In this document: one piece after another, positions 20,978 to 29,779 of the stretch
Numbering within the stretch: position 1 is the stretch's first letter
How the letters are laid out: every line of letters begins with the position of its first letter
Source of the DNA: Sulfurimonas sp. HSL3-1
Lineage (GTDB): Bacteria; Campylobacterota; Campylobacteria; Campylobacterales; Sulfurimonadaceae
Length of the DNA: 64,000 bases
Direction of reading: 5' to 3'
Assembly: GCF_039645995.1 (NCBI RefSeq)
Contig: NZ_CP147920.1
Coordinates: forward strand, 2,418,001 to 2,482,000
The notes under the pieces: generated by a model
Told to the model about the DNA's origin: nothing
Seen by the model: only the letters and a program-made list of their open reading frames with translations
Database searches by the model: none
Made by a program: the position numbers and the translations under genes

Positions 20978-21377
20978 CGCCCTTTCACCCGATCTTTTTC
21001 GGGTGATCGACGCCAACCTGAACCGCCTCAAAGAGGGCATCCGCGTTATCGAGGATATCGCCCGCTATCTCCAAAACGACAAAACAACCGCTTCCAGCCT
21101 CAAAGCCCTTCGCCACCGCAGCCGCATCGACGATCTGCAAAATCTGCTCTCTTCCCGGGACAGCATCAATGATGTACTGCGTCCGACGGTAGAGAGCGAA
21201 CTGAACCGCTCCTCGATCGAAAGCATCCTTATCGCCAACTACAAGCGGGCCCAGGAGTCCTCACGGGTACTGGAAGAGATGTATAAGATCGTCGATCCGG
21301 CACTCTCCGAAACTTTCAAGCAGATCCGCTACGAACTCTATACATTGGAGAAAGAGCACCTGCTCAGCTCTGAATAA
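20961..21377 (+). CDS. Stand-alone ThiD2-like protein (thiamine phosphate synthase-associated domain)
   Basis: 138 residues if GTG 20961 is the start; GTG 21003 is an alternative that would cut into the conserved motif, so the upstream one is preferred. The signature RVIDANLNRLKEGIRVIEDIARY, later SIESILIANYKRAQESSRVLEEM, is that of the domain found fused to the N-terminus of ThiE in some bacteria (ThiD2). This domain is credited with HMP phosphate kinase activity. Here it is a separate small protein, coupled to yccA by overlap, with no ThiE fused to it. It overlaps the convergent bioC-like gene by 14 bases. Confidence 0.65.
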   Translation: MAAKTDALSPDLFRVIDANLNRLKEGIRVIEDIARYLQNDKTTASSLKALRHRSRIDDLQNLLSSRDSINDVLRPTVESELNRSSIESILIANYKRAQESSRVLEEMYKIVDPALSETFKQIRYELYTLEKEHLLSSE

Positions 21378-22047
21378 AGAGTACCTCGAACTCCAGCCGA
21401 TCCAAAGGGTAGTTCTCCATCAGCTGTTTCGTCTCTTTATAGGTCAACACATTTCGGTTCCCGCTGACCCCGCTGCGCTTAATATAACGGAACATATCGC
21501 GGGTGTTGTCAAAGGCGAGGGAGTAGCGGACCACTTCACATGATGCGTTGAAAAAACGCTTTGCCAACCGCTCCACCTCGTCGGCACTCCGAAGCAGCGG
21601 CGGCAGCCCCGCCGTTTTAAAAAGTGTCCCGAACGTTCCGGCTGTAAAGATTGCAAGGGAAACCGGCGCATTCAGTGAACGGATCAGTGCGAAAGTGTGC
21701 GCCAGGTCCGGCGACCACTGCAGGGCGGAGGCGGAAAAGATACGGTCAAAGTGCGTCGCCTTCAGCGAGGCGTAGAGCTTGGGATCGTCGAAGTCCCCCT
21801 GCAAACAGGTGATCCGTTCCCCCTGGGGGTGCAGTGCCAGCATCCCCGGCGCGAAATCGATGCCGACAAGCTGCTGATAGGGCCACGCTATCTGCTCTGC
21901 GACGGCACCGCGCCCGCAGCCGATATCGAGCAGGTGCTGCGGTGCATCCTTCACCCCCGCGACCAGTCTTTCAGCCACTTTCTTCTGAATAACGTTATAG
22001 CTGCCGTAATGGTCGGCATAACGGGAGAACTCGTTCTGAACGTTCAT
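21364..22047 (-). CDS. BioC-like SAM-dependent methyltransferase
   Basis: 227 residues from ATG 22047, fixed by the ATGA overlap with the end of the permease gene. The SAM-binding motif is LLDIGCGRGAVAEQ, followed by LVGIDFAPGML and CLQGDFDD, and then FDRIFSASALQWSPDL, which resembles the BioC family. BioC methylates malonyl-ACP to start pimelate synthesis for biotin. Placement at the end of a metal-transport operon is unusual, so other methyltransferase roles remain possible. Confidence 0.65.
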   Translation of the reverse strand: MNVQNEFSRYADHYGSYNVIQKKVAERLVAGVKDAPQHLLDIGCGRGAVAEQIAWPYQQLVGIDFAPGMLALHPQGERITCLQGDFDDPKLYASLKATHFDRIFSASALQWSPDLAHTFALIRSLNAPVSLAIFTAGTFGTLFKTAGLPPLLRSADEVERLAKRFFNASCEVVRYSLAFDNTRDMFRYIKRSGVSGNRNVLTYKETKQLMENYPLDRLEFEVLFIQS

Positions 22048-22841
22048 CGGCGGTTGATCACCAGGGAGATAACGAAGATCAACAGGACGCACATGACGAT
22101 GGTCGCGCCGCTGGGGAGTGCAAACGCGTAGGAGAGCAGCATGCCGGCCGCCACGGAAAAGAGTGCGAACAGCACGGAGAGCCCCACCGTCACGGAAAAG
22201 CCCTGGCGGAAACGCAGGGCTGCTACGGTTGGGATAACCATCAGCGCGCCAATCAGCAGGGTACCGACGATGCGGATGGAGAGGGCGATGATGACGGCGA
22301 CAATACTGACCAGCATAAAGTTGAGCAGCGTCACAGGGATACCGCCCGTCTTGGCAACCTCTTCATCGAAGGCAATAAAGTAGAACTCTTTATAAAAGTA
22401 GCCCAGTAGCGCCAGGGCCGGGACACCGACGGCAAAAATCGTCCAGACCTCTTCCGTGGAGACAGAGAGGATCGAGCCGAAGAGGTAGCTGAAAAGCGAA
22501 CTGTTGAACGCCCCCGCCAGGGAGACGATGATGACGGCCAGGGCGAGAGAACCCGAAAGGAAAATAGCCAGGACCGCATCGGAGTAGAGATGGAAGAAGC
22601 TGCGCAGGTACTCGATGGTCCACGCGCTCAGCAGTGCCGCCGCCACCGCCATCCAGACCGGGTTGGTCTCAGTCAGGATCCCGACGGCAACCCCGACCAG
22701 GGCCGAGTGCGCCAGGGTCTCTGTCAGCAGCGCGTAGCGGCGCAGGACGACAAAGGCCCCGCTGAAGGAGGCAAGCAGTGCGATCATGATCCCGGCGAGA
22801 AACGCATTGACCATAAACTGGTATTGAAACAGCTCCAGCAT
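22044..22841 (-). CDS. znuB: Metal (zinc/manganese-type) ABC transporter permease
   Basis: 265 residues with about eight hydrophobic segments. The ABC-3 family pattern is visible (GAFVVLRRYALLTETLAHSALVGVAVG near the N-terminus, SIRIVGTLLIGALMVIPTVAAL in the second half). It forms the inner-membrane channel for the ATPase and binding protein encoded upstream. Zinc is the most likely metal given the histidine-rich binding protein. Confidence 0.85.
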   Translation of the reverse strand: MLELFQYQFMVNAFLAGIMIALLASFSGAFVVLRRYALLTETLAHSALVGVAVGILTETNPVWMAVAAALLSAWTIEYLRSFFHLYSDAVLAIFLSGSLALAVIIVSLAGAFNSSLFSYLFGSILSVSTEEVWTIFAVGVPALALLGYFYKEFYFIAFDEEVAKTGGIPVTLLNFMLVSIVAVIIALSIRIVGTLLIGALMVIPTVAALRFRQGFSVTVGLSVLFALFSVAAGMLLSYAFALPSGATIVMCVLLIFVISLVINRR

Positions 22842-22853
22842 CCTCTCTCCTCG

Positions 22854-23615
22854 TCAGTGACGGTGATGCGCGCTGAGCAGGTGCGCATCGATGCCGTAAA
22901 GTTCGCTCATCCCCTCGCAGCTGAGCAGCGTTTTCGGGTCGTTGCAGGTCGCGAGCCGCTGGTTGACCGTAAAGACCCGCGCAATGTCATCGGCGATCAC
23001 GCCCACATCATGGGTCACGAAGAGGATCGTCAGACGCTCCTCGCGATTGAGCTGGCGCAGCAGGGCGTAAAAGCGCTGCTGTGAGGGCTGATCGACCCCC
23101 GTATTCGGCTCATCGAGGATCAATACTTTCGGCTCAGAGGCCAGCGCACGGGCGATCATCACCCGCTGGCGCTGGCCGCCGGAGAGCTCGCCGACAAGCT
23201 TCTGTCGTAAACCCGTCACCTCCATCCGTTCCATGGCCCGCTCAACGATGCGGTGGTCGTTCTCATGCCACCGCTTGTCCCATCCGAGGCCGGAAATGCG
23301 CCCCATACGGACGATCTCTTCTACGGTACCGGGAAAAAGACGGTCCGTCTGTGTCACCTGCTGGGGGACATACCCTACCTGCGCCCACTGTCGGAACTGC
23401 TTTTGCGGCTCGCCGAAGAGGCTGATACGGCCCGACGTTGGTTTCTGAAGCCCCAGCAGCAAGCGAACCAGCGTCGTTTTTCCGCCGCCGTTGGGACCGA
23501 TCACTGCGCAATACTCCCCCTGGAGCACTTTCAGCGACACGTCCGAGAGGATCGTCTGGCCGCCTGCACTGTAGTCAAGATGTTCGACCTCGAAAACGGC
23601 CGGCTCAAAGGTCAT
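22854..23615 (-). CDS. znuC: Metal ABC transporter ATP-binding protein
   Basis: 253 residues from ATG 23615, chosen over GTG 23621 because it overlaps the znuA stop as ATGA and has GGAG 5 bases upstream. Walker A is GPNGGGKTTL, the ABC signature LSGGQRQRV, and Walker B VLILDEPNTG, followed by the switch histidine in FVTHD. The C-terminus ends AHHRH, a small metal-binding-like tail. Confidence 0.88.
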   Translation of the reverse strand: MTFEPAVFEVEHLDYSAGGQTILSDVSLKVLQGEYCAVIGPNGGGKTTLVRLLLGLQKPTSGRISLFGEPQKQFRQWAQVGYVPQQVTQTDRLFPGTVEEIVRMGRISGLGWDKRWHENDHRIVERAMERMEVTGLRQKLVGELSGGQRQRVMIARALASEPKVLILDEPNTGVDQPSQQRFYALLRQLNREERLTILFVTHDVGVIADDIARVFTVNQRLATCNDPKTLLSCEGMSELYGIDAHLLSAHHRH

Positions 23616-24538
23616 TTGCACTCCATTGCGTCATGCAGCTTCAGCAGGTTGGCATTCATCAGGCGGAAATAATCCGCCCCGATCTCGTCGGCGGTGATAT
23701 TCGCCAGCGGCTGGAGCACATCCACCCGTACGCCCGTCTCCGTTGCCAGCGATGCCACCAGCTTGTCGCTGACAAACGACTCGTAAAAAAGCGTTTTGAT
23801 ACCGTGTTCGCGTACGATGTCGGTCAGAGCTGTCATCGTTCTCGCATCGGGCATCGTATCCGGAGAGAGTCCGGTAACGGCGTCGACATGGAAGCCGTAG
23901 CGTTCGGCAAGGTAGCCGAAGGCGTTATGGCTGACGACAATCGTATCGAGCCGACAATCGCTCAGGCGTTTGCGGTAGAGGGTGTCAAGGGTCTCAAGCC
24001 GTTTGATATAGGCGGCGGCGCGTTCCCGAAGTTTCGAAACATCCAGCGCGGGGAACGCCGAAGTGAACAGTTGTTCTTCCCCGCGGACAAGCGCGATCAT
24101 ATTGTCGATATCAAGCCAGTAATGCGGATCGGTGCTGTGGCGATCCTCCTCGTGCGTCTCCCCCGCTTCATCGTGGTGCGCATGTCCCCCTTCACGCAGA
24201 CGGACGTACCGGCTCATGTCCTTGGCGTTGCCGAACGACTCGAAGGGTTCCGTCCATGGTTCAAGGCCGGCGCCGCTGTAAAGGAACAGCCGGCTCTTCT
24301 GCACCCGGATCATATCCTGCGGCGTCGGCTCGAAGGTGTGCACTTCCCGTCCGAACGGGATCAGCATCGCCACCTCGGCCTCCTGCCCCAGGAGGTGGCG
24401 GGCGATATCGTAAAGCGCGAACGTCGTCACGACGACATCCGCTTTACCGGCCTGCACCTTTTTCTCCGGCACCATGACCACGAGGGCCAGTACCAATAGC
24501 GTCAACAATGCCAGTAAAACAATGATCGCTTTTTTCAA
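23612..24538 (-). CDS. znuA: Metal ABC transporter substrate-binding protein (ZnuA-like)
   Basis: 308 residues, with an N-terminal membrane segment (AIIVLLALLTLLVLALVVMV) serving as signal or anchor. Family landmarks are the first metal histidine in GREVHTFEPTPQDM, an acidic, histidine-rich loop (GGHAHHDEAGETHEEDRHS), DPHYWLD, VVSHNAFGYLAERYG and the C-terminal TLFYESFVS. The His-rich loop is typical of zinc-specific members. It heads the operon znuA-znuC-znuB-bioC-like. Confidence 0.86.
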   Translation of the reverse strand: MKKAIIVLLALLTLLVLALVVMVPEKKVQAGKADVVVTTFALYDIARHLLGQEAEVAMLIPFGREVHTFEPTPQDMIRVQKSRLFLYSGAGLEPWTEPFESFGNAKDMSRYVRLREGGHAHHDEAGETHEEDRHSTDPHYWLDIDNMIALVRGEEQLFTSAFPALDVSKLRERAAAYIKRLETLDTLYRKRLSDCRLDTIVVSHNAFGYLAERYGFHVDAVTGLSPDTMPDARTMTALTDIVREHGIKTLFYESFVSDKLVASLATETGVRVDVLQPLANITADEIGADYFRLMNANLLKLHDAMECK

Positions 24539-24561
24539 AATCTCTCCAGGGCTTTCTTCCC

Positions 24562-24621
24562 CGAATTATAGCGAAGCTTCTCCCGCCCATTATAGAATGG
24601 GGTTTTTTTCGCTATAATTCG
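24562..24621. promoter_or_regulatory. Mirror-image divergent promoter region between znuA and secG
   Basis: CGAATTATAGCG (24562-24573) and CGCTATAATTCG (24610-24621) are perfect reverse complements, each containing a TATAAT box, one for each direction. The -10 of znuA would be 24570-24565 (minus) and that of secG 24613-24618 (plus). The -35 regions are weak. Confidence 0.65.
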
Positions 24622-24651
24622 CCACTTTAAAGCGAATGATTAAGGATAACA

Positions 24652-24993
24652 ATGACTTCTTTCTTGCTGATCGTCCAGGTCGTGCTGGTGATCCTGCTGA
24701 CCATCGTCGTCTTGCTGCAGAAAAGCTCCAGCATCGGTCTGGGAGCCTACAGCGGTTCCAACGAGTCCGTCTTCGGCGCCAAAGGGCCCGGAAGCTTCCT
24801 GGCAAAAACGACCTTCTTCTTCGGCTTCCTTTTCGTTGCCAACACGATTGCTCTGGGCTATTTCTACTCGCAGGCCGCCAACAAATCCGTCGTTGACGAG
24901 ATCGTCACACCGGTTACGGCGGCAGCCCCGAGCGCTGCAGAGAGTGCGGTTGCCCCAGCGGCGCCTGCTGTCGAAGCCAACACTTCCAACTAA
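24652..24993 (+). CDS. secG: Preprotein translocase subunit SecG
   Basis: 113 residues with the SecG pattern: two membrane segments (LLIVQVVLVILLTIVVLLQ and TFFFGFLFVANTIALGYF) separated by SSSIGLGAYSGSNESVFGAKGPGSFL. The C-terminal tail is Ala/Val/Pro-rich, as is common in the Campylobacterota. A TATAAT box lies 34 bases upstream. Confidence 0.93.
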   Translation: MTSFLLIVQVVLVILLTIVVLLQKSSSIGLGAYSGSNESVFGAKGPGSFLAKTTFFFGFLFVANTIALGYFYSQAANKSVVDEIVTPVTAAAPSAAESAVAPAAPAVEANTSN

Positions 24994-24999
24994 CCCGCC

Positions 25000-25941
25000 A
25001 TGCGCAGCCTCCTGCTGACTGCGCTGCTGCCGCTGATACTCTTCGCGGACGCGCACATCTTCGTCTTTCACCGTTTCGGCGATGCACAGCATGCCGCCAC
25101 CAACACCTCCATTCAGACGCTGCGCGCCGAATTCGACTACCTCAAGACGAACGGCTACGAGGTCATCCCCCTCTCCCGTCTGGCCAAGGCTCTGAAAGCG
25201 CACGAACCCATTGACGACAAATGGGTCGTGCTCACGATCGATGACAGCTACAAAAGCTTCTATCAGAACGCGCTTCCGATTTTCCGTGAGTACGGCTACC
25301 CCTTTACCCTCTTCGTCTATGTCGCGGCGGCGGACAAGCACTACGGCGACTTCATGACCTGGGAAGAGATCCGCGATACGGCACAATACGGCGAGCTCGG
25401 GCTGCACGGCTACGGACACCGCCACGAGTGCCACCTCGTACCCTATATGCTCAAAGATGACACCGACCGGGGGCTGCTCTCCTTTGCCAAGGAGCTCCGC
25501 CGTGTACCACGTTACTACGCCTACCCCTACGGTGAATACAACCCCGAGGTCAAGGCGGGCATCGCCGGCTACGGCTTTGAACTGATCCTCAACCAGAACA
25601 GCGGCGCGGTCAACGCCGACAGCGACCCGCACGATCTCGATCGAACGGCGCTGACCGGCGAAAACCTGATTGCACAAAAACTGAAAATCGAGCGCCTGGA
25701 CACCGAGTGGATCGCCCCCCTGCGGTGGCCCGAAGATGGCAGATTAAAAGAAATACACGCTAAAATTGCACCGACATACCGCACAGCCGAGTACTTTATC
25801 AGCGGCGGGGAGTGGGTACGCGTTCCCGTCAAAAACGGCGAAATCCGCGTGAAAACCGATGTGAAGCTCGCTTTGCCGCGCAGCCGGGTCTTTATCCGGG
25901 TCGGCCGGAAACAAGCGAGTATCATCTTAGTAAAGGAGTAA
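25000..25941 (+). CDS. Exported polysaccharide deacetylase family protein
   Basis: 313 residues with a short signal peptide ([17 protein letters not shown]). The NodB-homology signatures are present: [13 protein letters not shown] (catalytic and metal Asp pair), [12 protein letters not shown] (metal histidines) and [10 protein letters not shown] (motif 3). A C-terminal beta-rich extension of about 70 residues follows ([14 protein letters not shown]). It probably removes N-acetyl groups from a cell-envelope polysaccharide. The start is 6 bases after secG. Confidence 0.85.
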   Translation: MRSLLLTALLPLILFADAHIFVFHRFGDAQHAATNTSIQTLRAEFDYLKTNGYEVIPLSRLAKALKAHEPIDDKWVVLTIDDSYKSFYQNALPIFREYGYPFTLFVYVAAADKHYGDFMTWEEIRDTAQYGELGLHGYGHRHECHLVPYMLKDDTDRGLLSFAKELRRVPRYYAYPYGEYNPEVKAGIAGYGFELILNQNSGAVNADSDPHDLDRTALTGENLIAQKLKIERLDTEWIAPLRWPEDGRLKEIHAKIAPTYRTAEYFISGGEWVRVPVKNGEIRVKTDVKLALPRSRVFIRVGRKQASIILVKE

Positions 25942-25943
25942 GA

Positions 25944-26501
25944 ATGCTTGACGAAATTTATCAAGAGTGCGAAATGGACATGGAAGGTGCGATCGAGCAC
26001 ATGCAGAGCCAGTTCAAAACGATCCGGACAGGGAAAGTAACGACACAGGTGCTCGACGGCATCAAGATCGACTACTACGGGGCGGCGACGCCCCTCTCCC
26101 AGGTCGCGACGGTCCTGGCCACGGATGCGACGACGATCACCGTCTCCCCATGGGAAAAACCGCTGCTCGGCGACATTGAAACCGCCATCGCCAAAGCCAA
26201 TATCGGCGTCAATCCGAACAACGACGGCGAGCAGATCAAGCTCTTCTTCCCGCCGATGACCGTCGAACAGCGCCAGGAGAGCGTCAAGAAGCTCAAGAAG
26301 ATGGGCGAAGATGCCAAAGTCGCCGTCCGCAACGACCGCCGCAAAGCCAACGACGCGGTCAAAAAGCTTGAGAAAGACAAAGAGGTCACCGAGGACGACT
26401 CCAAGCGTGCCCAGGACAATATCCAGAAGATCACAGACAAGATGGTGGCAAAGATCGACGAGATCATCAAGCAAAAAGAACAAGCCATCCTGACGGTGTA
26501 A
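25944..26501 (+). CDS. frr: Ribosome recycling factor
   Basis: 185 residues from ATG 25944, preceded by AAAGGAG at 25932-25938. The three-helix-bundle pattern is clear ([72 protein letters not shown]). It splits post-termination ribosomes with EF-G. It is followed 4 bases later by pyrE. Confidence 0.96.
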   Translation: MLDEIYQECEMDMEGAIEHMQSQFKTIRTGKVTTQVLDGIKIDYYGAATPLSQVATVLATDATTITVSPWEKPLLGDIETAIAKANIGVNPNNDGEQIKLFFPPMTVEQRQESVKKLKKMGEDAKVAVRNDRRKANDAVKKLEKDKEVTEDDSKRAQDNIQKITDKMVAKIDEIIKQKEQAILTV

Positions 26502-26505
26502 ACGT

Positions 26506-27114
26506 ATGGATATCAAACAGATCTACCTCGATGCCGACGCGATGCTTGAGGGCCACTTTAAGCTCAGCTCCGGCAACCACTCCCAGTTCTACCTCCAGTC
26601 CGCCAAAGTACTCGAGGACCCGAAAACGGCCATGAAGCTGGCCAACGCCCTGGCCGACCAGATCAAAGCCAGCGGCGTAAAGATCGATACCGTATGCTCC
26701 CCGGCGATCGGTGGGCTTATTGCCGGTTTCGCACTCGCTCAGGCCCTGGATGCCCGCTACATCTTCACCGAGCGCGTCGGCGGCGAGATGACACTGCGCC
26801 GCGGCTTTGACGTCAAAGAGGGTGAAACCATCCTCGTCTGCGAAGACATCATCACGACTGGCGGTTCGGCGATGGAAGCGGCCGCCGCGGTCGAAGGGCT
26901 CGGCGCGAAGGTCGTTGCCTTCGCCGCCCTGGCCAACCGCGGTTTCTGCCGCCGCGAGCACAGCAGCATCGAAGCCAAGCCCAGCTGCAAACTCCCCGGC
27001 GATCTCCCCTTCTTCGCCCTGGCGGATTTCGATTTCGAGATGTACGCCCCCGAGGAGTGCCCGATGTGCAAGGCGGGCAGCGAAGCGATCAAACCCGGTT
27101 CCCGCGGGAACTGA
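26506..27114 (+). CDS. pyrE: Orotate phosphoribosyltransferase
   Basis: 202 residues. The PRPP-binding loop is [17 protein letters not shown], and [14 protein letters not shown] and [19 protein letters not shown] are typical of this PyrE subfamily, as is the cysteine-containing C-terminus ([18 protein letters not shown]). It makes OMP in pyrimidine synthesis. It is co-transcribed with frr. Confidence 0.95.
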   Translation: MDIKQIYLDADAMLEGHFKLSSGNHSQFYLQSAKVLEDPKTAMKLANALADQIKASGVKIDTVCSPAIGGLIAGFALAQALDARYIFTERVGGEMTLRRGFDVKEGETILVCEDIITTGGSAMEAAAAVEGLGAKVVAFAALANRGFCRREHSSIEAKPSCKLPGDLPFFALADFDFEMYAPEECPMCKAGSEAIKPGSRGN

Positions 27115-27129
27115 TCGCCCCTCTTCTTG

Positions 27130-27151
27130 CGCGGAAATTTCTTTTTCCGCG
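27130..27151 (+). terminator. Hairpin after pyrE
   Basis: CGCGGAAA (27130-27137) pairs with TTTCCGCG (27144-27151) around TTTCTT. It is followed by GCCACAAAAAAAA rather than a U-run, so it is a terminator or 3' end stabiliser of modest confidence. Confidence 0.45.
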
Positions 27152-27424
27152 GCCACAAAAAAAAGCTTTATTTAAGCCCTTTTCTGCTCCTATATAGAAA
27201 AATATATAATAAATAATTATTATACTTCACACTGTGAATAACCTGTGTATTTTTTCATCGATCTACCGTGGGGTATTTTGAGAACAAGGGCCGACGATGT
27301 GTTCAAAAAAGCGACTGGAATACACCCTTTAACCGGATGGTTCCGGCACGGAACTGCTTACTTATTATCACCGTATCGTTTCTGTCTTGATTGATGAAGG
27401 AGAGTGTTCGCGGAGGAAGAGTTG

Positions 27425-27443
27425 CGTCACAACGGTTGTGACG
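27425..27443. promoter_or_regulatory. Perfect 9-1-9 palindrome (operator-like)
   Basis: CGTCACAACGGTTGTGACG reads the same on both strands apart from the central base. The one-base centre makes an RNA hairpin unlikely, so a dimeric DNA-binding protein is the simplest reading. No promoter it would control is obvious. Confidence 0.55.
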
Positions 27444-27633
27444 AAGTTTTCATCGGCACATCGCGTCATACAAGCGGTGTTGTTGCTGTTGATTAGAAGC
27501 CTTCGGCGGTGCTTTGCACAACGCCTGCGGTTTTCCCTGAAGGAATTCCTTTGGTCACGTTCGCGAAACGACAAGCAGTTGGCTCTATCGATTAGAAGCC
27601 TCGCTGCTCACTACGTTCGACACGCTCGGTTTC

Positions 27634-27676
27634 GTTCGGGCAAGCGTGACGTTCAGTCACCCTTGCTTGTCCGAAC
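27634..27676 (-). terminator. Long hairpin directly after rnj
   Basis: GTTCGGGCAAGCGTGAC (27634-27650) pairs with GTCACCCTTGCTTGTCCGAAC (27656-27676) with a short internal asymmetry, around a 5-base loop. On the minus strand it starts at the base next to the rnj stop codon and probably defines the 3' end of its mRNA. No U-run follows. Confidence 0.55.
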
Positions 27677-29743
27677 TCACATCACAAAGATGGTCGGGGT
27701 GATAAGGGGGTACTTTTTCATTTTGCGATAGATATGCTTGCGGACGACCTGGCGCAGATCGTTCTCCATCGCTTTGGGGTTTTCGATGATCCCCGGCTTG
27801 AGATTAGTCAGGAAGTGTTCCAGGACATCTTCCATCTCCTGGGCAAACGCTTTGTCCTGCTTGTCCGGCACCAAACCGAAACTGCTGACCTTCGGCTTGG
27901 AGATCAGGTGCGAATCCGCTTTGCTGACCTGGGCAACGATCATGACCATCCCCTCCGTTGCCATCTTCTGGCGGTCGATGACGATGTCGTCTTCGATCAG
28001 GTTGTTGCTCTGGTTGTCGATGTAGGTCTTGCCTGATTTGACGGTTTTGACCTTGCGCATATACTTCGGCGTCACTTCGACACACTCGCCGTCGCTCATC
28101 AGATGGATGTTGCGCTCCGGAACCCCGCAGGCGATTCCCGTCTCTCTGTGGCGCATAACGTGGTTGTATTCGCCGTGGATCGGCAGGAAGAATTTCGGCT
28201 GCACCAGACGCAGCATCAGCTTCTGCTCTTCCGCCCCGCCGTGACCGGAGACGTGCAGATCGCGATCGCGAGCCACTTTGGCCCCGGCGCGCTCAAGGTG
28301 GTTGAGCATCTGCGAAATGGAGCCCTCGTTGCCCGGGATCGCCCGGGAGGAGAGGATGATCAGGTCGCCCGGCTTGATCTTGATGTGGCGGTGCTCGCCG
28401 ATGGCCGTTCTGAACAGTGCCGAGTTCGGCTCTCCCTGCGAACCCGTGGTGATGATGAGGACGTCCTTGTCGTTCATCCGGCTGACGTCATCCGCATCGA
28501 CGAAGATGTTTTTGGGCAGCTTGATGTACTCGTACTGCATCGCCACTTCGAGGTTGCGCTCCATGGAACGGCCGATGACGCAGACCTTACGCCCGTACTT
28601 GATACCCGCCTGGATCGCCTGGAAGACGCGGTGGATGTTCGAGCTGAACGTCGAGAGGATAATGCGCCCTTTCGTTTTCGAGAAGACGCGGTCCAGCGCC
28701 GGGGCGACCGTCAGTTCGCTCGGCGTGATCTCTTTGTTGTACGAGTTCGTCGAATCCGACAGGAGTGCCAGGACGCCCTGACTGCCATAGTGCGCCAGGC
28801 GGTGCAGGTCTGCCGGGAATCCGTCAACAGGCGTATGGTCGATTTTGTAGTCACCCGTATGGATGACCGTTCCCGCCTCTGTCGTCACCGCGATAGAAGA
28901 GGAGTCGATGATGGAGTGGGTCATGTGCATCCACTCGACCTGGAAATCGTTCCCGATCTGGTATACGACGCGCTTCTCGATCGGGCGGAAGTAGCGGCGG
29001 AACTCTTTGAGATGGTGTTCGTCGAACTTGTTGCCGATCATCGCCAGCGGAAGCGCCGTACCGTACAGCGGGAACTGCATCTCTTTGTAGAGGTATGGGA
29101 CCGCACCGATATGGTCTTCGTGGGCGTGGGTAATGATGACGCCGACGATCTTGTCTTTGATCTCGCGTACATAGGTGAAATCCGGGACAAGAATATCGAC
29201 GCCGTGCATCTCTTCGTCCGGGAAACTCATCCCGACATCGATCAGGATCGCTTCGTTATCCGTCTCCATGACCATCATGTTTCCGCCGATCTCGCCGAGA
29301 CCGCCCAGCGGGGTGATACGGACCTTCGCCTTCACCTCCGCATCAATCTTCGTATACGGACTGACACGGACGCGCTGCGACGCCTCGTTCTGGCGCGCAT
29401 TCTCCAGCAGGCTCTGCTCCGTCGGTGCCGGGGCGTTGCGGCGGCGGTTGCGGTTGCCGCCGGAACGTCCGCCGCCACTTTTCGCGCGACTTTCGCCACG
29501 GTTTTCCCCGCGGTTTTCCCCGCGGTTTTCACCCCGGTTGCCGCCACGGCCGCCGCGGCTGCGGTTCTGGCTCTGGCCTTCGCCCTCTTTTTTCGCTTCA
29601 CCCTCTTTGGGTTTCTGACGGCTGCGGCTGCGGTTGCGGTTGGATGAACGGCGGCGGCGCGGTTCGCCTTCACGGTTCTGGGCCGGTTTGTTTTCTGTAT
29701 TTTTCTTCGCTTCTGCGACAGGGGCTTGTGTTTCTTCTGACAT
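27677..29743 (-). CDS. rnj: Ribonuclease J
   Basis: 688 residues. The first about 135 residues are a low-complexity Arg/Gly/Asn/Glu-rich extension (NRSRGGRGGNRGENRGENRG) like the extended N-terminus of Helicobacter RNase J. The metallo-beta-lactamase core follows, with ITHAHEDHIGAVPYL (zinc site), HTGDYKIDHTPVDG, the beta-CASP motifs LLSDSTNS, FSSNIHR and SGHGGAEE, and LPIHGEYNHVMRH. It is the main 5' exonuclease/endonuclease of RNA decay in bacteria lacking RNase E. rsmA lies 37 bases upstream on the same strand. Confidence 0.95.
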   Translation of the reverse strand: MSEETQAPVAEAKKNTENKPAQNREGEPRRRRSSNRNRSRSRQKPKEGEAKKEGEGQSQNRSRGGRGGNRGENRGENRGENRGESRAKSGGGRSGGNRNRRRNAPAPTEQSLLENARQNEASQRVRVSPYTKIDAEVKAKVRITPLGGLGEIGGNMMVMETDNEAILIDVGMSFPDEEMHGVDILVPDFTYVREIKDKIVGVIITHAHEDHIGAVPYLYKEMQFPLYGTALPLAMIGNKFDEHHLKEFRRYFRPIEKRVVYQIGNDFQVEWMHMTHSIIDSSSIAVTTEAGTVIHTGDYKIDHTPVDGFPADLHRLAHYGSQGVLALLSDSTNSYNKEITPSELTVAPALDRVFSKTKGRIILSTFSSNIHRVFQAIQAGIKYGRKVCVIGRSMERNLEVAMQYEYIKLPKNIFVDADDVSRMNDKDVLIITTGSQGEPNSALFRTAIGEHRHIKIKPGDLIILSSRAIPGNEGSISQMLNHLERAGAKVARDRDLHVSGHGGAEEQKLMLRLVQPKFFLPIHGEYNHVMRHRETGIACGVPERNIHLMSDGECVEVTPKYMRKVKTVKSGKTYIDNQSNNLIEDDIVIDRQKMATEGMVMIVAQVSKADSHLISKPKVSSFGLVPDKQDKAFAQEMEDVLEHFLTNLKPGIIENPKAMENDLRQVVRKHIYRKMKKYPLITPTIFVM
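29499..29534 (-). repeat. Three tandem 12-bp units in rnj
   Basis: CGGTTTTCCCCG is repeated at 29499-29510 and 29511-29522, with a third diverged copy to 29534. On the minus strand the units encode the NRGE repeats of the RNase J extension and could vary in number between strains by slippage. Confidence 0.7.
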
Positions 29744-29779
29744 CCTAACTCCTTGCAGTACGCCCCTCGGGCGTCACTG

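Larger units (their letters stand above)
27115..27676. other. Structured intergenic region between pyrE and rnj
   Basis: 562 bases with no credible gene (a plus-strand frame at 27387-27731 runs through repeats and ends inside rnj). In order it contains: a hairpin after pyrE (27130-27151), an AT-rich tract with a TGTGAATAA word (27233-27241), a perfect 19-base palindrome (27425-27443), two copies of GATTAGAAGCCT 98 bases apart (27492-27503 and 27590-27601), and a long imperfect hairpin touching the rnj stop (27634-27676). Confidence 0.6.

Noticed and set aside
27387-27731. 114-codon plus-strand frame between pyrE and rnj
   Set aside because: It reads through two repeat units and ends inside the rnj coding region; there is no family resemblance.
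28103-29647. 514-codon plus-strand frame opposite rnj
   Set aside because: It is a shadow of the real gene caused by GC-rich third positions; the product has shadow-like composition and the opposite strand encodes an unmistakable RNase J.
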